Of a stretch of DNA of 64,000 nucleotides, positions 1-9,546 are shown in pieces. A model generated the notes under the pieces. The model saw nothing but the letters and a program-made list of their open reading frames with translations. It did not search any database and was not told the origin of the DNA. Source of the DNA: Bartonella ancashensis (lineage in GTDB: Bacteria; Pseudomonadota; Alphaproteobacteria; Rhizobiales; Rhizobiaceae); assembly GCF_001281405.1 (NCBI RefSeq), contig NZ_CP010401.1, positions 1,326,001-1,390,000 of the forward strand, in the 5' to 3' direction. The translations under genes were made by a program, and so were the position numbers. Position 1 is the first letter of the stretch. Each line of letters starts with the position of its first letter.

Positions 1-70
1 AAACCACATAACAAAATATAAAGCGCAGAAAGTCTTAATGCAGTTGTACGCATTATATTAATTAAATAAC

Positions 71-754
71 TCATTTTTTATTTGGAGCTTTCAGCATATA
101 TCCGGCTCCACGAACCGTATGTAAAAGTGGAACATCAAAACCTTTTTCAATTTTTGCTCTTAAACGAGATATATGAACATCAATGACATTTGTTTGTGGA
201 TCGAAATGATAATCCCACACATTTTCCAAGAGCATTGTACGTGTCACGACTTGGCCAGCATAACGCATTAAATATTCAAGTAGGCGAAATTCACGTGGTT
301 GTAATACGATATTCATATCACCACGCTTTACAGTATGTGCTAATCGATCAAGTTCAAGATTATCAACAGAATAGACTGTTTCTGCTTCTTTAGGATTTTT
401 TCGTCGTTGCAATACCTCAATACGCGCCAGTAACTCAGAAAAAGCGTAGGGCTTTGTTAGATAGTCATCACCACCTGCACGCAACCCTATTACACGATCA
501 TCAACCTGTCCTAAAGCAGAAAGAATAAGAACCGGCGTCTCATTCCCCTTTGCGCGCAACTCAGTAACGATAGAAAGACCATCCCGATTTGGTAACATTC
601 GATCAATAACCATAACATCGTAATGTCCTGTTTCAGCTAGAGCATACCCTGTATCCCCATCGCAAGCGATATCAACTGCATGCCCTGCTTCTAAAAATGC
701 TTTTTCAAGATAGCGTCCCGTCTCACGATCATCTTCAATGACAAGTATCTTCAT
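71..754 (-). CDS. OmpR/PhoB-family two-component response regulator
   Basis: This is a DNA-binding response regulator of 227 residues, the usual length for the family. The N-terminal receiver domain (about 1-115) has the acidic pair D8/D9, the phospho-acceptor D51 in 'MVIDRMLP' and the conserved K101 in 'YLTKPY'. The C-terminal winged-helix domain (about 130-222) carries 'LQPREFRLLEYL' and ends with 'HTVRGAGYML', typical of OmpR/PhoB proteins. It lies 74 bases downstream of degP on the same strand, an arrangement seen in Brucella and rhizobia, where a sensor kinase usually follows. That kinase would lie left of the window; the 70 bases before this gene show no kinase. Link to envelope stress is inferred only from degP next door. 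Confidence 0.9.
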   Translation of the reverse strand: MKILVIEDDRETGRYLEKAFLEAGHAVDIACDGDTGYALAETGHYDVMVIDRMLPNRDGLSIVTELRAKGNETPVLILSALGQVDDRVIGLRAGGDDYLTKPYAFSELLARIEVLQRRKNPKEAETVYSVDNLELDRLAHTVKRGDMNIVLQPREFRLLEYLMRYAGQVVTRTMLLENVWDYHFDPQTNVIDVHISRLRAKIEKGFDVPLLHTVRGAGYMLKAPNKK

Positions 755-828
755 ACAGAATGGACCTCCATCATTTTTATCAATGATTATGGGACAGAAA
801 AAATTCTGTCCCTATAATAAACACAACA

Positions 829-2337
829 TCACTTTTTTATAATTGGAAGAGCTACAAAGCGACTTTGATCATTTGTGCGCACTTGCAATAATATGGCAGT
901 CCTTCCAAGTTTTTGTGCATCTTTAATGGCATCAGTAATATCAGATGCTTTATTGGCAGGTTTATTGTTAACTGTAACAATAATATCGCCAGGGCGAATC
1001 CCCTTATCTGAAGCTTCCGAGTCTGAATCGACATCAGTTACAACTAATCCTGAATCACCGTCAGAAGGAGTAACAACCAAACCATAATCCTCAAGGGTTT
1101 TAGCGTCACCTTTACTATCTGGGGACTTTAAACCTTTTCCATCAGCATTATTTTCTGGCATCGAAGCAATTTGAACTTTAATTTTCTCCTCTTTACCAGA
1201 TCTCCAAATACCTAAAATTGCTTTTTTCCCTGGTGCAATATTTGCAATACGCCTTGCGAGATCACGTGCATCAGCAACTTGTTCACCATCCACTGAAATG
1301 ATTACATCACCTGCTTTAACACCTGCCTTTCTTGCAGGCCCCTCTAGCGGATCAGTAACCAAAGCACCTTTTGCTTCTTTCAAACCAATTGAATCAGAAA
1401 TACCTTGTGTAACTGGTTGAATTTGAACACCAAGCCAACCACGTTGAACTGATCCTTTTTTAATAAGTTGTTCGACTACTTGCTTTGCTGTCGTTGATGG
1501 AATAGCAAACGCAATCCCAACATTCCCACCAGAGGGAGAAAAAATTGCTGTATTAATACCAACAACCTGCCCATTAAGATTAAAGGTTGGTCCACCAGAA
1601 TTACCCCTATTAACAGCCGCATCAATTTGAATAAAATCATCATAAACACCAGTGCCAATATCACGCCCACGTGCTGAAACAATACCAGCCGTCACGGTTC
1701 CTCCAAGACCAAACGGATTCCCCACAGCAACAACCCAATCACCAACTCGAATTTTTGTATCATCCGCAAAATCAACATATGCAAACGCTTGTTTACTATC
1801 CACTTTTAAAACTGCAAGATCAGTTCGAGTATCCACCCCAATGAGCTTTGCATCTAGTTCTGTACCATCATCAAGAACGACAGAATAGCTTGTTCCACCA
1901 GAAATAACGTGATTATTGGTTACAATGTACCCATCTTCTGAAATAAAAAACCCTGATCCAAACGCAATAGAACGCGGCTTGCGCGGACGATCCGAACGTC
2001 CATCATCTGGCCGAGTGTGGCCATAAAATTCCTGAAAAAATCTCCTCAAAGGATGCCCATCCGGTAATTGATCAAAACCTTGACCACCAAAAAATCCTTC
2101 AAAAAATCGATCTTCTCTTCGCTCTCTTTTATCACTCTTTACCTGTACAGCAACGACAGCAGGCTTTACTTGAGAAACAACATCTGCAAATCCCTGCTGT
2201 TGTGCTGATGTAACAGATACAGGCTTCGCATATGCAGCTGTCTCCCATAAATTCAACTTACCAAAAAAAACCGTGCTCGCTAAAACTGCTGAGAAACCCA
2301 CAACACTCAGTGTTTCACGGAAAGTTAGCTTAACCAT
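829..2337 (-). CDS. degP: Do-family periplasmic serine protease DegP/HtrA
   Basis: This is a periplasmic chaperone-protease that degrades misfolded envelope proteins. The 502 residues match DegP. A signal/anchor segment covers about 10-37. The trypsin-like domain follows with the catalytic triad H143 ('TNNHV'), D173 ('RTDLAVLK') and S247 ('NRGNSGGP'). Two PDZ domains follow at about 285-385 and 410-495 ('RGWLGVQIQPV', 'GIRPGDIIVTVN'). A Q/R/F-rich linker (about 70-120) precedes the protease core, as in DegP LA loops. An AGGAG ribosome site lies upstream of the ATG. The gene sits between the ccm genes and a response regulator, a conserved order in this bacterial order. Bartonella HtrA is known as an immunodominant antigen. 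Confidence 0.95.
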   Translation of the reverse strand: MVKLTFRETLSVVGFSAVLASTVFFGKLNLWETAAYAKPVSVTSAQQQGFADVVSQVKPAVVAVQVKSDKRERREDRFFEGFFGGQGFDQLPDGHPLRRFFQEFYGHTRPDDGRSDRPRKPRSIAFGSGFFISEDGYIVTNNHVISGGTSYSVVLDDGTELDAKLIGVDTRTDLAVLKVDSKQAFAYVDFADDTKIRVGDWVVAVGNPFGLGGTVTAGIVSARGRDIGTGVYDDFIQIDAAVNRGNSGGPTFNLNGQVVGINTAIFSPSGGNVGIAFAIPSTTAKQVVEQLIKKGSVQRGWLGVQIQPVTQGISDSIGLKEAKGALVTDPLEGPARKAGVKAGDVIISVDGEQVADARDLARRIANIAPGKKAILGIWRSGKEEKIKVQIASMPENNADGKGLKSPDSKGDAKTLEDYGLVVTPSDGDSGLVVTDVDSDSEASDKGIRPGDIIVTVNNKPANKASDITDAIKDAQKLGRTAILLQVRTNDQSRFVALPIIKK

Positions 2338-2552
2338 TCTGTACGCTCCTATTTATTTTCATTGGCATTTATGTTTCTATCAAAAATCGTTGTAAAGCAG
2401 CATACCTTACCGTTTTCTGTCTAAATTGTTAAAGTTTTGTAAGATTATGCAAAACCGCGTATCTCAAAAGAGAAAAATTACCTATATAATTTTATCGCAT
2501 TACCGTTTACAATGTAACATTTCCAACAGTTGTAACACAATCGCTAACTATT

Positions 2553-2984
2553 TTATGAACGAACACTTTTATTGGTTTCTCTTTCATATCTACAATTTTT
2601 TACTCGGAAAGATATATAACTGATACCAATGATAATCATCATTAAAGGTGACAACCATAAAAACCATGTAATACTATTAAATGGTGGTTTTAATAAAATT
2701 AACTCACCATATCGCTCAACAAGAAAATCAATAATTTGCTGATCACTATCCCCTTCCTTTAAACGTTCACGTACTAAAAGACGTAAATCACGTGCTAATG
2801 GAGAATCTGAATCATCAATTGATTGACTTTGGCAAACAGGGCACCGTAAATACGATGAAAGATCACGTGCCCTCGCTTCAAGCATTGAATCTTCTAAGAT
2901 TTCATCTGGCTCTACCGTTTCTCCTGGATGCACAGAAAAGATGATGGCACAGCTCATAAAAAATAAAAAAAAGAACTTTTTCAT
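2553..2984 (-). CDS. ccmH: Cytochrome c maturation protein CcmH
   Basis: CcmH is a membrane-anchored periplasmic thiol-reductant that keeps apocytochrome c CXXCH cysteines reduced for heme attachment. The protein has 143 residues with a signal peptide (about 1-20), the diagnostic motif 'LRCPVCQ' giving C48 and C51, the family signature 'SDSPLARDLRLLVRERL', and one C-terminal membrane segment (about 105-127, 'FLWLSPLMMIIIGISYI'). Its ATG overlaps the ccmF stop by 4 bases, so translation is probably coupled. It is the last gene of the ccmI-E-F-H group here. ccmABCDG are not in this window. Confidence 0.95.
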   Translation of the reverse strand: MKKFFFLFFMSCAIIFSVHPGETVEPDEILEDSMLEARARDLSSYLRCPVCQSQSIDDSDSPLARDLRLLVRERLKEGDSDQQIIDFLVERYGELILLKPPFNSITWFLWLSPLMMIIIGISYISFRVKNCRYERETNKSVRS

Positions 2985-4969
2985 TCCAATCTCTCTTCTT
3001 CTATGTAGTTAGAATTGAGAGCTTTTCTTTGACGTACATGCACACGAAAATAGTAACCTAAAAAAGCAAAAATACCTCCCATAGCCATCATCAATGCACC
3101 AAACCAAATACAAATTACATAAGGTTTCCACCACACATGCACCGAGAGACCCCGATCATCTATGCGACCTGGAACAATATACATTTGGGAGAAACCATAA
3201 CTTCTAATCCCAACTTCTGTTGTTAATGTATCGTGACCTGCATAAAACCGCTTTGATGCTGTTATGTCACCAATTAAATTTTCATTTTCATATATTTTAA
3301 AATAAAATTTTGTCGCAGAATAATTTGAACCGTCAACATTATAAATGTTATCAAAACATATAGTTTTACCAGCTAATGTAACCGTATCTCCTACGTGCAT
3401 AACTAAAATACGCTCTTCCCCAAAAACAGACGCACAAATAATGCCAAACAATGTAACACCCAACCCCATATGTGCTGACGTAGCACCAAAAACAGACCAT
3501 GGCAATCTGAAGAACCTCTTAATCCGCACCCCAAAAGAGATACCTCTATGACCACTTTTTACCCAAAGATCAGTCAAACCACCCAAAAAAACAAAACCCG
3601 AGAGCCCAATACCTAAAGCTGCTCCAATATCACGGAATGATGTTGCATAAAATGCCACAAAACATACAATACACGACAGCATAATTGTAAATAACAGCCT
3701 CTCAAATACCGCAAGTAAATCACCACGTTTCCACGCCATCATTGGTCCAAAAGGAACGAATAACAATAGCGGAATCATCAAAGACCCAAAAGTAAGGTTA
3801 AAAAAAGCAGCACCAACAAAAATCTTTTTTCCAGTTAATGATTCAACAAAATAAGGATAAAGTGTCCCGATTAATACTGTCACTGTTGCCGTTGTAAGAA
3901 ATAAATTATTGAGAATAATAAAAACCCTCACGCGATATGGGCTCAAAAAATCCACTCGCTCTTGAAATAGGCGCTCGGATAGCAAAAAGTAAAAAAGCAC
4001 CACCTGTAAAAAAAATAAAATAAAAAGAAGTGCCTGTCCACGAGCTGAATCAACAGCAAAACTATGAACGGATGCTACGATGCCTGAACGAACAAGAAAA
4101 GTTCCCATAAGAGAAAGGGAGAAAGTAACAATAGCTAAAAATAAGGTCCATCCCTTTAATATATTCCGCTTTTCAAAAACAATCACAGAATGTAGAAGGG
4201 CTGTTCCAGAAAGCCAAGGCATCAACGAAATATTTTCAACAGGATCCCAAACCCAATATCCCCCCCAACCTAACTCATAATACGCCCAGTATGATCCAAC
4301 TGTAATACCAAGTGTCAAAAAAAACCATGCAAAAAGGACCCACGGCCGCACCCAGCATGCCCAATCTTTACCAAAACTTTTCGTAATTAATGCAGCAATT
4401 GAAAAAGAAAAACACACAGAAAAACCTACATATCCTAAATATAAAAGGGGAGGATGAATTGCCAAAGCAATATCCTGTAAAACAGGATTAAGACCATCCC
4501 CTTGCAGTGCTGGTGGATCAACACGTAAAAATGGATTAGACATAAAAAGGATGAATAAGAGGAAAGCACTCACCATAAAACTCTGACAAATTAAAACTAA
4601 AGCTTTAAACTGAGTTGGTAATTCTTGCCCGAAGAAGGCAACGAGTGCACTAAAAAACGTTAAAACTAAGACCCATAAAAACATTGATCCTTCATGATTT
4701 CCCCACACACCAACGATTTTGTAAAAGAGTGGTTTTTCTGAATGAGAGTTTTTCACAACATTTAAAACAGAAAAATCAGATACTACATAAGAACGAACAA
4801 AAATCAAAAATGATATAATCAATGCCATAAAGACGACGTATGTAAGAGGTACGGCTGCATGCATCAGCGAATACTTCTTCCAAACGACACCCAAAGTAGA
4901 TAAAAATAGCAACAGTAAACTTGTAGCGAACGCTGCGATTAAGAGAATATGGCCAAACTCAACGAGCAC
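2981..4969 (-). CDS. ccmF: Heme lyase subunit CcmF, cytochrome c biogenesis
   Basis: CcmF is the large inner-membrane subunit of the system I heme lyase that transfers heme from CcmE to apocytochromes. The 662 residues are the usual length, almost entirely membrane helices. The tryptophan-rich WWD heme-handling motif is present ('[15 protein letters not shown]', about residues 235-249), as are the conserved '[10 protein letters not shown]' and '[11 protein letters not shown]' segments carrying the histidines that position heme. The start overlaps the 3' end of ccmE by 11 bases and the stop overlaps ccmH by 4, so the three genes form a tight operon. No sign of decay is visible. Confidence 0.95.
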   Translation of the reverse strand: MLVEFGHILLIAAFATSLLLLFLSTLGVVWKKYSLMHAAVPLTYVVFMALIISFLIFVRSYVVSDFSVLNVVKNSHSEKPLFYKIVGVWGNHEGSMFLWVLVLTFFSALVAFFGQELPTQFKALVLICQSFMVSAFLLFILFMSNPFLRVDPPALQGDGLNPVLQDIALAIHPPLLYLGYVGFSVCFSFSIAALITKSFGKDWACWVRPWVLFAWFFLTLGITVGSYWAYYELGWGGYWVWDPVENISLMPWLSGTALLHSVIVFEKRNILKGWTLFLAIVTFSLSLMGTFLVRSGIVASVHSFAVDSARGQALLFILFFLQVVLFYFLLSERLFQERVDFLSPYRVRVFIILNNLFLTTATVTVLIGTLYPYFVESLTGKKIFVGAAFFNLTFGSLMIPLLLFVPFGPMMAWKRGDLLAVFERLLFTIMLSCIVCFVAFYATSFRDIGAALGIGLSGFVFLGGLTDLWVKSGHRGISFGVRIKRFFRLPWSVFGATSAHMGLGVTLFGIICASVFGEERILVMHVGDTVTLAGKTICFDNIYNVDGSNYSATKFYFKIYENENLIGDITASKRFYAGHDTLTTEVGIRSYGFSQMYIVPGRIDDRGLSVHVWWKPYVICIWFGALMMAMGGIFAFLGYYFRVHVRQRKALNSNYIEEERLE

Positions 4970-5456
4970 GATGCTTACCTCTTGATACCATAACTTTTCT
5001 TGAAGCTATCAACTTTTTTCTCTTAGGTCGATAAGTCTCATCATGTTTCACTAAAACACGCTTTCCTACAAAAACCCCTCGTTCATCAAAATGACCTTCT
5101 ATAATTACTCCCTGCCCTTCACGAAATAAATCAGGCAATAAACTATTAAAAATTACTTCAATGCGTCCTGAACTATCTGTTACAAAAAAAGTAATACCAG
5201 TTTCTCCACTATATTTGACAGTTCCCTTTTCAACAACACCTCCTAACCGTAAAGTGCGACCGATTAAGATATTTTCTTTAGTAATTTCAGATGGCGTATA
5301 AAAAAAATTAGCTGTATTACGCACTGCATACATTATAAGGCATGCTGAGATTACTAGCACAATAAAACACAACAATGTCATCAGAAATCGATTTCTTTTT
5401 CGTTTCTTTAAAACAAATTGCAGTGAAGAAAAATTCTTTAACGATTGATCACTCAT
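4959..5456 (-). CDS. ccmE: Heme chaperone CcmE
   Basis: CcmE is a membrane-tethered periplasmic chaperone that binds heme covalently through a histidine and passes it to CcmF. The protein has 165 residues: a cytoplasmic N-terminus, one membrane helix (about 23-45), an OB-fold domain, and the heme-binding 'KHDETY' motif with H138 and Y142. Basic C-terminal residues follow. It overlaps ccmF by 11 bases. A 183-base non-coding gap separates it from ccmI, which in relatives sits immediately upstream, so ccmE probably has its own promoter in that gap. Confidence 0.95.
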   Translation of the reverse strand: MSDQSLKNFSSLQFVLKKRKRNRFLMTLLCFIVLVISACLIMYAVRNTANFFYTPSEITKENILIGRTLRLGGVVEKGTVKYSGETGITFFVTDSSGRIEVIFNSLLPDLFREGQGVIIEGHFDERGVFVGKRVLVKHDETYRPKRKKLIASRKVMVSRGKHRAR

Positions 5457-5639
5457 GGCTCACTTATAAAATAGTAACTCATTAACAGGTCGCTGCTGCA
5501 CACATTACTTCTTACACATATATTCCAACTATTGAATAGCTTTGCACATCATTCAAAATAGTACAACTTCTTATGAAATCTTTTCAGTATCAATCCAGAA
5601 AATCTGTTTTTCTAATAGTTCAAATGTTGCTTCAACAAG

Positions 5640-6182
5640 CTAATCAGATTTTTTTTGTAATTGGGTAATCATTTCTTCAATACGTGATCGTCCTGAAAGA
5701 TCCTGAGGCATTTCATCGAGAAAATTCTGTAAGAACTGCACCGCTTGTGCATATTTACCCTCTTGACGAAGTGCGTCTGCCAATAACAAACGAGGATAAA
5801 AATCTTTCGGCGCTAAATCCGCAGCTTTTTGGAAAATACTCTGTGCTTCTTGCGTAATCACACCACCTTCATAACCAACTAATGCCAAACCATAGCCTAC
5901 TAATCTCGGGCTTGACTCTCCATTTAAACGCAGTGCCTCCCAATAAACATTAATTGCATTCTGAAAAATACCAGCTTCAAGGTAGGCTACAGCCAACTCA
6001 TCTGCAATTTGACCATCATTAGGGTTACGAAAAAAAAGTGTTTGCAGACGGACAAGTTTCTCATGCTCATTTAAAAGCCCAGGCTCTTTATCCATTAACT
6101 CATTAAAAAAATAGCTTTTAACCTTCGGAGAACCTATCAAATAATAAAAACCACAAGTTACAAAAAAATAAAAACAATACAT
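5640..6182 (-). CDS. ccmI: CcmI remnant: C-terminal TPR half only
   Basis: CcmI (CycH) is the apocytochrome c chaperone of the heme lyase. Alphaproteobacterial versions run to roughly 370 residues: a first membrane helix, a cytoplasmic leucine-zipper-like loop, a second helix ending in Y-x-x-x-GSP, then periplasmic TPRs. This frame is 180 residues and opens inside the second helix ('FYYLIGSPK' at about 12-20), followed by TPR-like repeats ('LAVAYLEAGIFQNAINVYWEAL', shortened here to its key A/Y pattern, and 'LLADALRQEGKYAQAV'). An in-frame stop lies two codons upstream of the ATG. A possible relic of the true start lies near 6458. The TPR domain alone may still be made, but this is probably a decaying gene. 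Confidence 0.75.
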   Translation of the reverse strand: MYCFYFFVTCGFYYLIGSPKVKSYFFNELMDKEPGLLNEHEKLVRLQTLFFRNPNDGQIADELAVAYLEAGIFQNAINVYWEALRLNGESSPRLVGYGLALVGYEGGVITQEAQSIFQKAADLAPKDFYPRLLLADALRQEGKYAQAVQFLQNFLDEMPQDLSGRSRIEEMITQLQKKSD

Positions 6183-6473
6183 GATTTAAGGACACAAACA
6201 TCCTTACGAGATTTGCAGATTTTTCGCAAAAAGCAGCATAATCTGAAACGTTTTTCCTCATCTTTCTTGTTCATGTGCTCACCTTCACAGTAACATTATG
6301 CAGCATAAATTACGCTAATCAATACTGATAACCCAAACTCTCTCATCTCCTTTGTAGATTTAACTAAAATGCTAAAAAGAAATTCACACTATCTCCAACA
6401 TTCCTGATATTAATTTATCGATGAATCTCAATGCTGATCTAAAAGCTATCCAAAACATACGAGCTAATAATCA

Positions 6474-7319
6474 TTAGCTCAATAAACCCACTTCACGCAT
6501 CTTCATCAAAACCTTATCATCAATTTTACCTGTTATTGGTAGATGAAACATTCTTTGAAATTCTTCCAAAGCATCAACAGTTTTTTGATCTTCTACACCA
6601 GTAATCACAACTTCATGGCTGCCAAAAACACGCAACGCCTCCTGCACTTGTGCAACAGAAAATCTTGAAGTACCATCCTCAAACTGAACTACATCACTTG
6701 TCATTACAGCATCATTTTCCATCTGCATTTCGCTACACTCGATTAATGCAGAAATCTCGTCCTTTGGATAATTTGATAAAATATCATCTCGTGTTGATAC
6801 AACCCCATCAGAAACCTTTTGTTTCCATAAAGCGACAGCATGGCGTGTTTTTGGACCATCCAACCCATCTAAAGGACCATCATATAATCCCAATTTTGCT
6901 AGTTTTTCCTGAACTTCTAATAAATTTTCAGGTAAAGACTCCAAAAAATTTTTAGCAAAATCTCGATGAAAATGGCTCGAAACTGGAACTAAGAGAGTTG
7001 GAACTTCAGCTTGATCAGTAAATTCCCTTTTTCTATGCAGATCAGAATTATATACTATAGCCCCGGTTGAAATTAATTGTAGCTGAGTGAAAGAAGATTT
7101 TTCTGTTTTAGTTTGTAAAAACAAAGCATTAACCAAGACAAATCCAAAACTTATGGCAAATAAAAAAAGGCCTGTAACGAGAAAAGCATTCGCACGAATA
7201 CAACGATAAAACCACCTTATCAGCCAAAGGGACAAACGCCCACTAAGCAAAAAAAATGCTCCGATAAAACTACGGTTCCTTACAGTTTTTTTCTCACGTC
7301 TCTCGCGTTTTTTTACCAT
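6474..7319 (-). CDS. Membrane-anchored peptidoglycan-binding protein
   Basis: The 281-residue protein starts with a very basic cytoplasmic tail (residues 1-17), then hydrophobic segments (about 19-38 and 45-68), then a periplasmic part. Two PG_binding_1-like repeats are visible: about 133-172 ('QEKLAKLGLYDGPLDG' then 'TRHAVALWK') and about 225-278 ('VQEALRVFGS', 'ALEEFQRMFHLPITGKID'). Such repeats bind cell-wall glycan, so the protein probably sits in the inner membrane and touches peptidoglycan. No catalytic domain is present. It lies upstream of the ccmI remnant on the same strand. In related genomes a protein of this type sits near the DUF5330-sufE-mucR genes, as here. Confidence 0.75.
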   Translation of the reverse strand: MVKKRERREKKTVRNRSFIGAFFLLSGRLSLWLIRWFYRCIRANAFLVTGLFLFAISFGFVLVNALFLQTKTEKSSFTQLQLISTGAIVYNSDLHRKREFTDQAEVPTLLVPVSSHFHRDFAKNFLESLPENLLEVQEKLAKLGLYDGPLDGLDGPKTRHAVALWKQKVSDGVVSTRDDILSNYPKDEISALIECSEMQMENDAVMTSDVVQFEDGTSRFSVAQVQEALRVFGSHEVVITGVEDQKTVDALEEFQRMFHLPITGKIDDKVLMKMREVGLLS

Positions 7320-8151
7320 TGTTTTCTATTTTTACTGACTGTTATCTTCTACATAGAATCGGATAACGCGCATTCTATTTCAAACAAGTAAAAAAGAAGT
7401 TTATGGTACTGCATACAACTCCTCAAAAAATGAAACGAGTATAATCATCGAATGATATCTAAATTAACAGCAGATTAAAATGCAACAGCCCCCTTAATCT
7501 TATGTTCTTAATACCTTCTAATATATATTAAGAATGTATCGCTTTGTGTATAAAATTAGATAAAGCGAGCAACCATGCACCGTCTTTAATCACCGCGTAC
7601 AACTGGTCTTTGTATAAATCGGTAGGATCTGCATACAATCCTGCAACCACACCCACAATTAAATTTAGATATATCACGTATATAGTAACAACACTCTCTT
7701 ACTATTCACAAACAAGAAAAAACTGCAGAACCAAAATCATAAAAAACATTGTTATTCGTACATAATTCTATACCACTCCAGTTAACTTAAAAATATCATT
7801 TCATGGCTAAGTACATATGAAATCTATCTAAAACATTTTATATTTCCATTTTTTATCAAACAGAAACAACGATAAATAAAATCTTAAACCTTCGCGATGA
7901 GTACTATTACTATTTAAGATACTGTCACTCTTCATTTCAACTTTCACTGCATACTAATATGTATCTCTCTCAACGAGAAGAACATGATGATTTTCTGATA
8001 TCAATATTGTTATCTATCTCATATGCAGGGATATTTTTTAGTAAAAATAAATAAAAAACTTTGTAAAATACTGATGTTAAAGGTCTTTTAGTAAAAATTA
8101 ATATAAGCCGCCCCTTTTCATTTATTTGTCATTGCAATATATCTAACCGCC
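7320..8151. other. Long intergenic region, no supported gene
   Basis: These 832 AT-rich bases separate two divergent genes and should hold both promoters. I see no RNA gene and no strong terminator. A short minus-strand open frame (7528-7677, GTG start, 49 codons) reads like protein but has no ribosome site and is treated only as a candidate. Confidence 0.6.
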
Positions 8152-8517
8152 ATGATACGTTTCTTTATCAAAATAATCTTTTTCTTGTTTTTTATCTTTG
8201 TAGTTGTTTCGCTTTTTGCAGAAAGATCAGATAATAATCGTTTATCCTCAAAAGAAAAAGATATAACAACAGGTGATGTACTCATGACCTTTAAAGAAAC
8301 TGTGCAAGATTTAGGGAGATTTTGTAGACGTAATGTGCAGACCTGTGAAGTAGGAAAATCTTTTCTAAACTCAATTGGAGAACGTGCTCGCAATGGTGCA
8401 AAAGTAACCTATGAATACTTTGATCATATGTTTGGTGATAACAAAAATCTAACCCAAGAAAAAAATACTGATTTAGGGAAATCTTTATCTCTCCCTAAAA
8501 ATATAACGAAAATGTGA
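8152..8517 (+). CDS. DUF5330 family small membrane protein
   Basis: This is a 121-residue protein with one N-terminal membrane helix (about 3-23) and a soluble tail. The segment 'GRFCRRNVQTCEVGKSF' with two cysteines, followed by 'GERARNGAKVTYEYFD', matches the DUF5330 pattern I know from Hyphomicrobiales (cysteine pair, then a helix ending in YEYLD). No function is established. It precedes sufE on the same strand by 113 bases, an arrangement kept in Brucella and rhizobia. Confidence 0.7.
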   Translation: MIRFFIKIIFFLFFIFVVVSLFAERSDNNRLSSKEKDITTGDVLMTFKETVQDLGRFCRRNVQTCEVGKSFLNSIGERARNGAKVTYEYFDHMFGDNKNLTQEKNTDLGKSLSLPKNITKM

Positions 8518-8571
8518 TAAATTCCCTATGAAAAAACTCGCAGCATAGCTGTTGTCTTACTTCTTGAGAAT

Positions 8572-8588
8572 GCAGACAGCTCGTCTGC
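8572..8588 (+). repeat. Perfect hairpin in the sufE leader
   Basis: GCAGAC and GTCTGC form a perfect six-base stem around a five-base loop, 42 bases before the sufE start. No T-run follows, so it is not a classical terminator. It may be a leader structure or transcript-end stabiliser for the DUF5330 gene. Confidence 0.45.
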
Positions 8589-8630
8589 CAACCTTATAAA
8601 CCGCGTGCTCATAAAACAAGGATTGAGATT

Positions 8631-9038
8631 ATGGCAGATACGATTGAGGACATCATAGGAAATTTTTCCCTCCTTGAGAACTGGGAAGATCGTTACAGTT
8701 ATGTCATTGATCTTGGCTATGAATTACCTCCATTTCCTGAAAAAGCTCGCATTGATGCCAACAAAGTATCTGGCTGCGTTAGCCAAGTTTGGCTTTTATC
8801 CTCACGCGATGACTCAGAAAATCCAGTTGTGACATTTCAAGGGGACTCTGACTCCCATATCGTGCGTGGCCTCATTTATATTCTTCTCTCCTTTTATTCA
8901 GGAAAAAGAGCCTCTGAAATTCGCACAGCCGACGTTGAAGGACTCCTTGAACGACTCAACCTAAATGAGAACTTAACCCCCCAACGCTCGAATGGCCTAA
9001 AATCAATGATTAAACGTATCCGTGCCGAAAGTTATTAA
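8631..9038 (+). CDS. sufE: SufE family Fe-S cluster assembly protein
   Basis: SufE accepts persulfide sulfur from the cysteine desulfurase SufS and delivers it to the SUF scaffold. The protein has 135 residues with the family opening ('NWEDRYSYVIDLGYELPP') and the acceptor cysteine C49 in 'VSGCVSQVWL'. The ribosome site AAGGA lies eight bases before the ATG. The SUF operon itself is elsewhere; the stand-alone position between DUF5330 and mucR is usual in the order. Confidence 0.92.
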   Translation: MADTIEDIIGNFSLLENWEDRYSYVIDLGYELPPFPEKARIDANKVSGCVSQVWLLSSRDDSENPVVTFQGDSDSHIVRGLIYILLSFYSGKRASEIRTADVEGLLERLNLNENLTPQRSNGLKSMIKRIRAESY

Positions 9039-9108
9039 GGATTCAGAAAAACTGCAGCCTTCTTCTCTAAAACGAACGCACTCATAAAGCACATTTTGTA
9101 ATGAATAG

Positions 9109-9546
9109 TTACCTGGTCTTCTTTTTTTGCCGCTTATGCCCAAGCCCCATCTCTTTAGCTAAAGTTGAGCGCACCTTTGTATAATTAGGAGCAACCATGG
9201 GATAAGAGCTATCCAATTGCCACTTTTCACGATACTCCTGGGGTGACATTTTATAATGTGTCATCAAATGACGTTTCAGAGATTTGAATTTTTTGCCATC
9301 TTCAAGACAGACAAGATAATCAGGAAAAACTGAACGTTTCGGATTAACAGCAGGCTTTTGCCTTTCAATTTCGCCTCCCAATGGCGTCGCATTCCCTACT
9401 TTAAGAAAAGCTGCATGAACATCAGCAATCAAGCTCGGCACTTCAGCTGGCTGAATCAAATTATTACTCACATAAGCAGCAACAACATCTGCAACCAACG
9501 TAACAACTAAACTGCCTTCAACCTCCGGGGCTTGGTAATGCTCCAT
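9109..9546 (-). CDS. mucR: MucR/Ros family zinc-finger transcriptional regulator
   Basis: MucR is a global DNA-binding repressor of Hyphomicrobiales controlling surface, virulence and cell-cycle genes. I place the start at the ATG at 9546 because AAGGAAATAAGG precedes it directly; a TTG five codons earlier is less likely. The 145-residue product has the Ros/MucR finger with C80, D83, H93 and H97 ('VCLEDGKKFKSLKRHLMTHY'), the bacterial variant in which an aspartate replaces the second cysteine, followed by the conserved 'SPQEYREKW'. It carries the basic C-terminus 'GHKRQKKKTR'. Family members usually repress their own promoter, which here has a good -35 element. Confidence 0.93.
   Translation of the reverse strand: MEHYQAPEVEGSLVVTLVADVVAAYVSNNLIQPAEVPSLIADVHAAFLKVGNATPLGGEIERQKPAVNPKRSVFPDYLVCLEDGKKFKSLKRHLMTHYKMSPQEYREKWQLDSSYPMVAPNYTKVRSTLAKEMGLGHKRQKKKTR

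Noticed and set aside
8118-8393. 91-codon minus frame over the DUF5330 gene
   Set aside because: Complete antisense shadow of a better supported gene.
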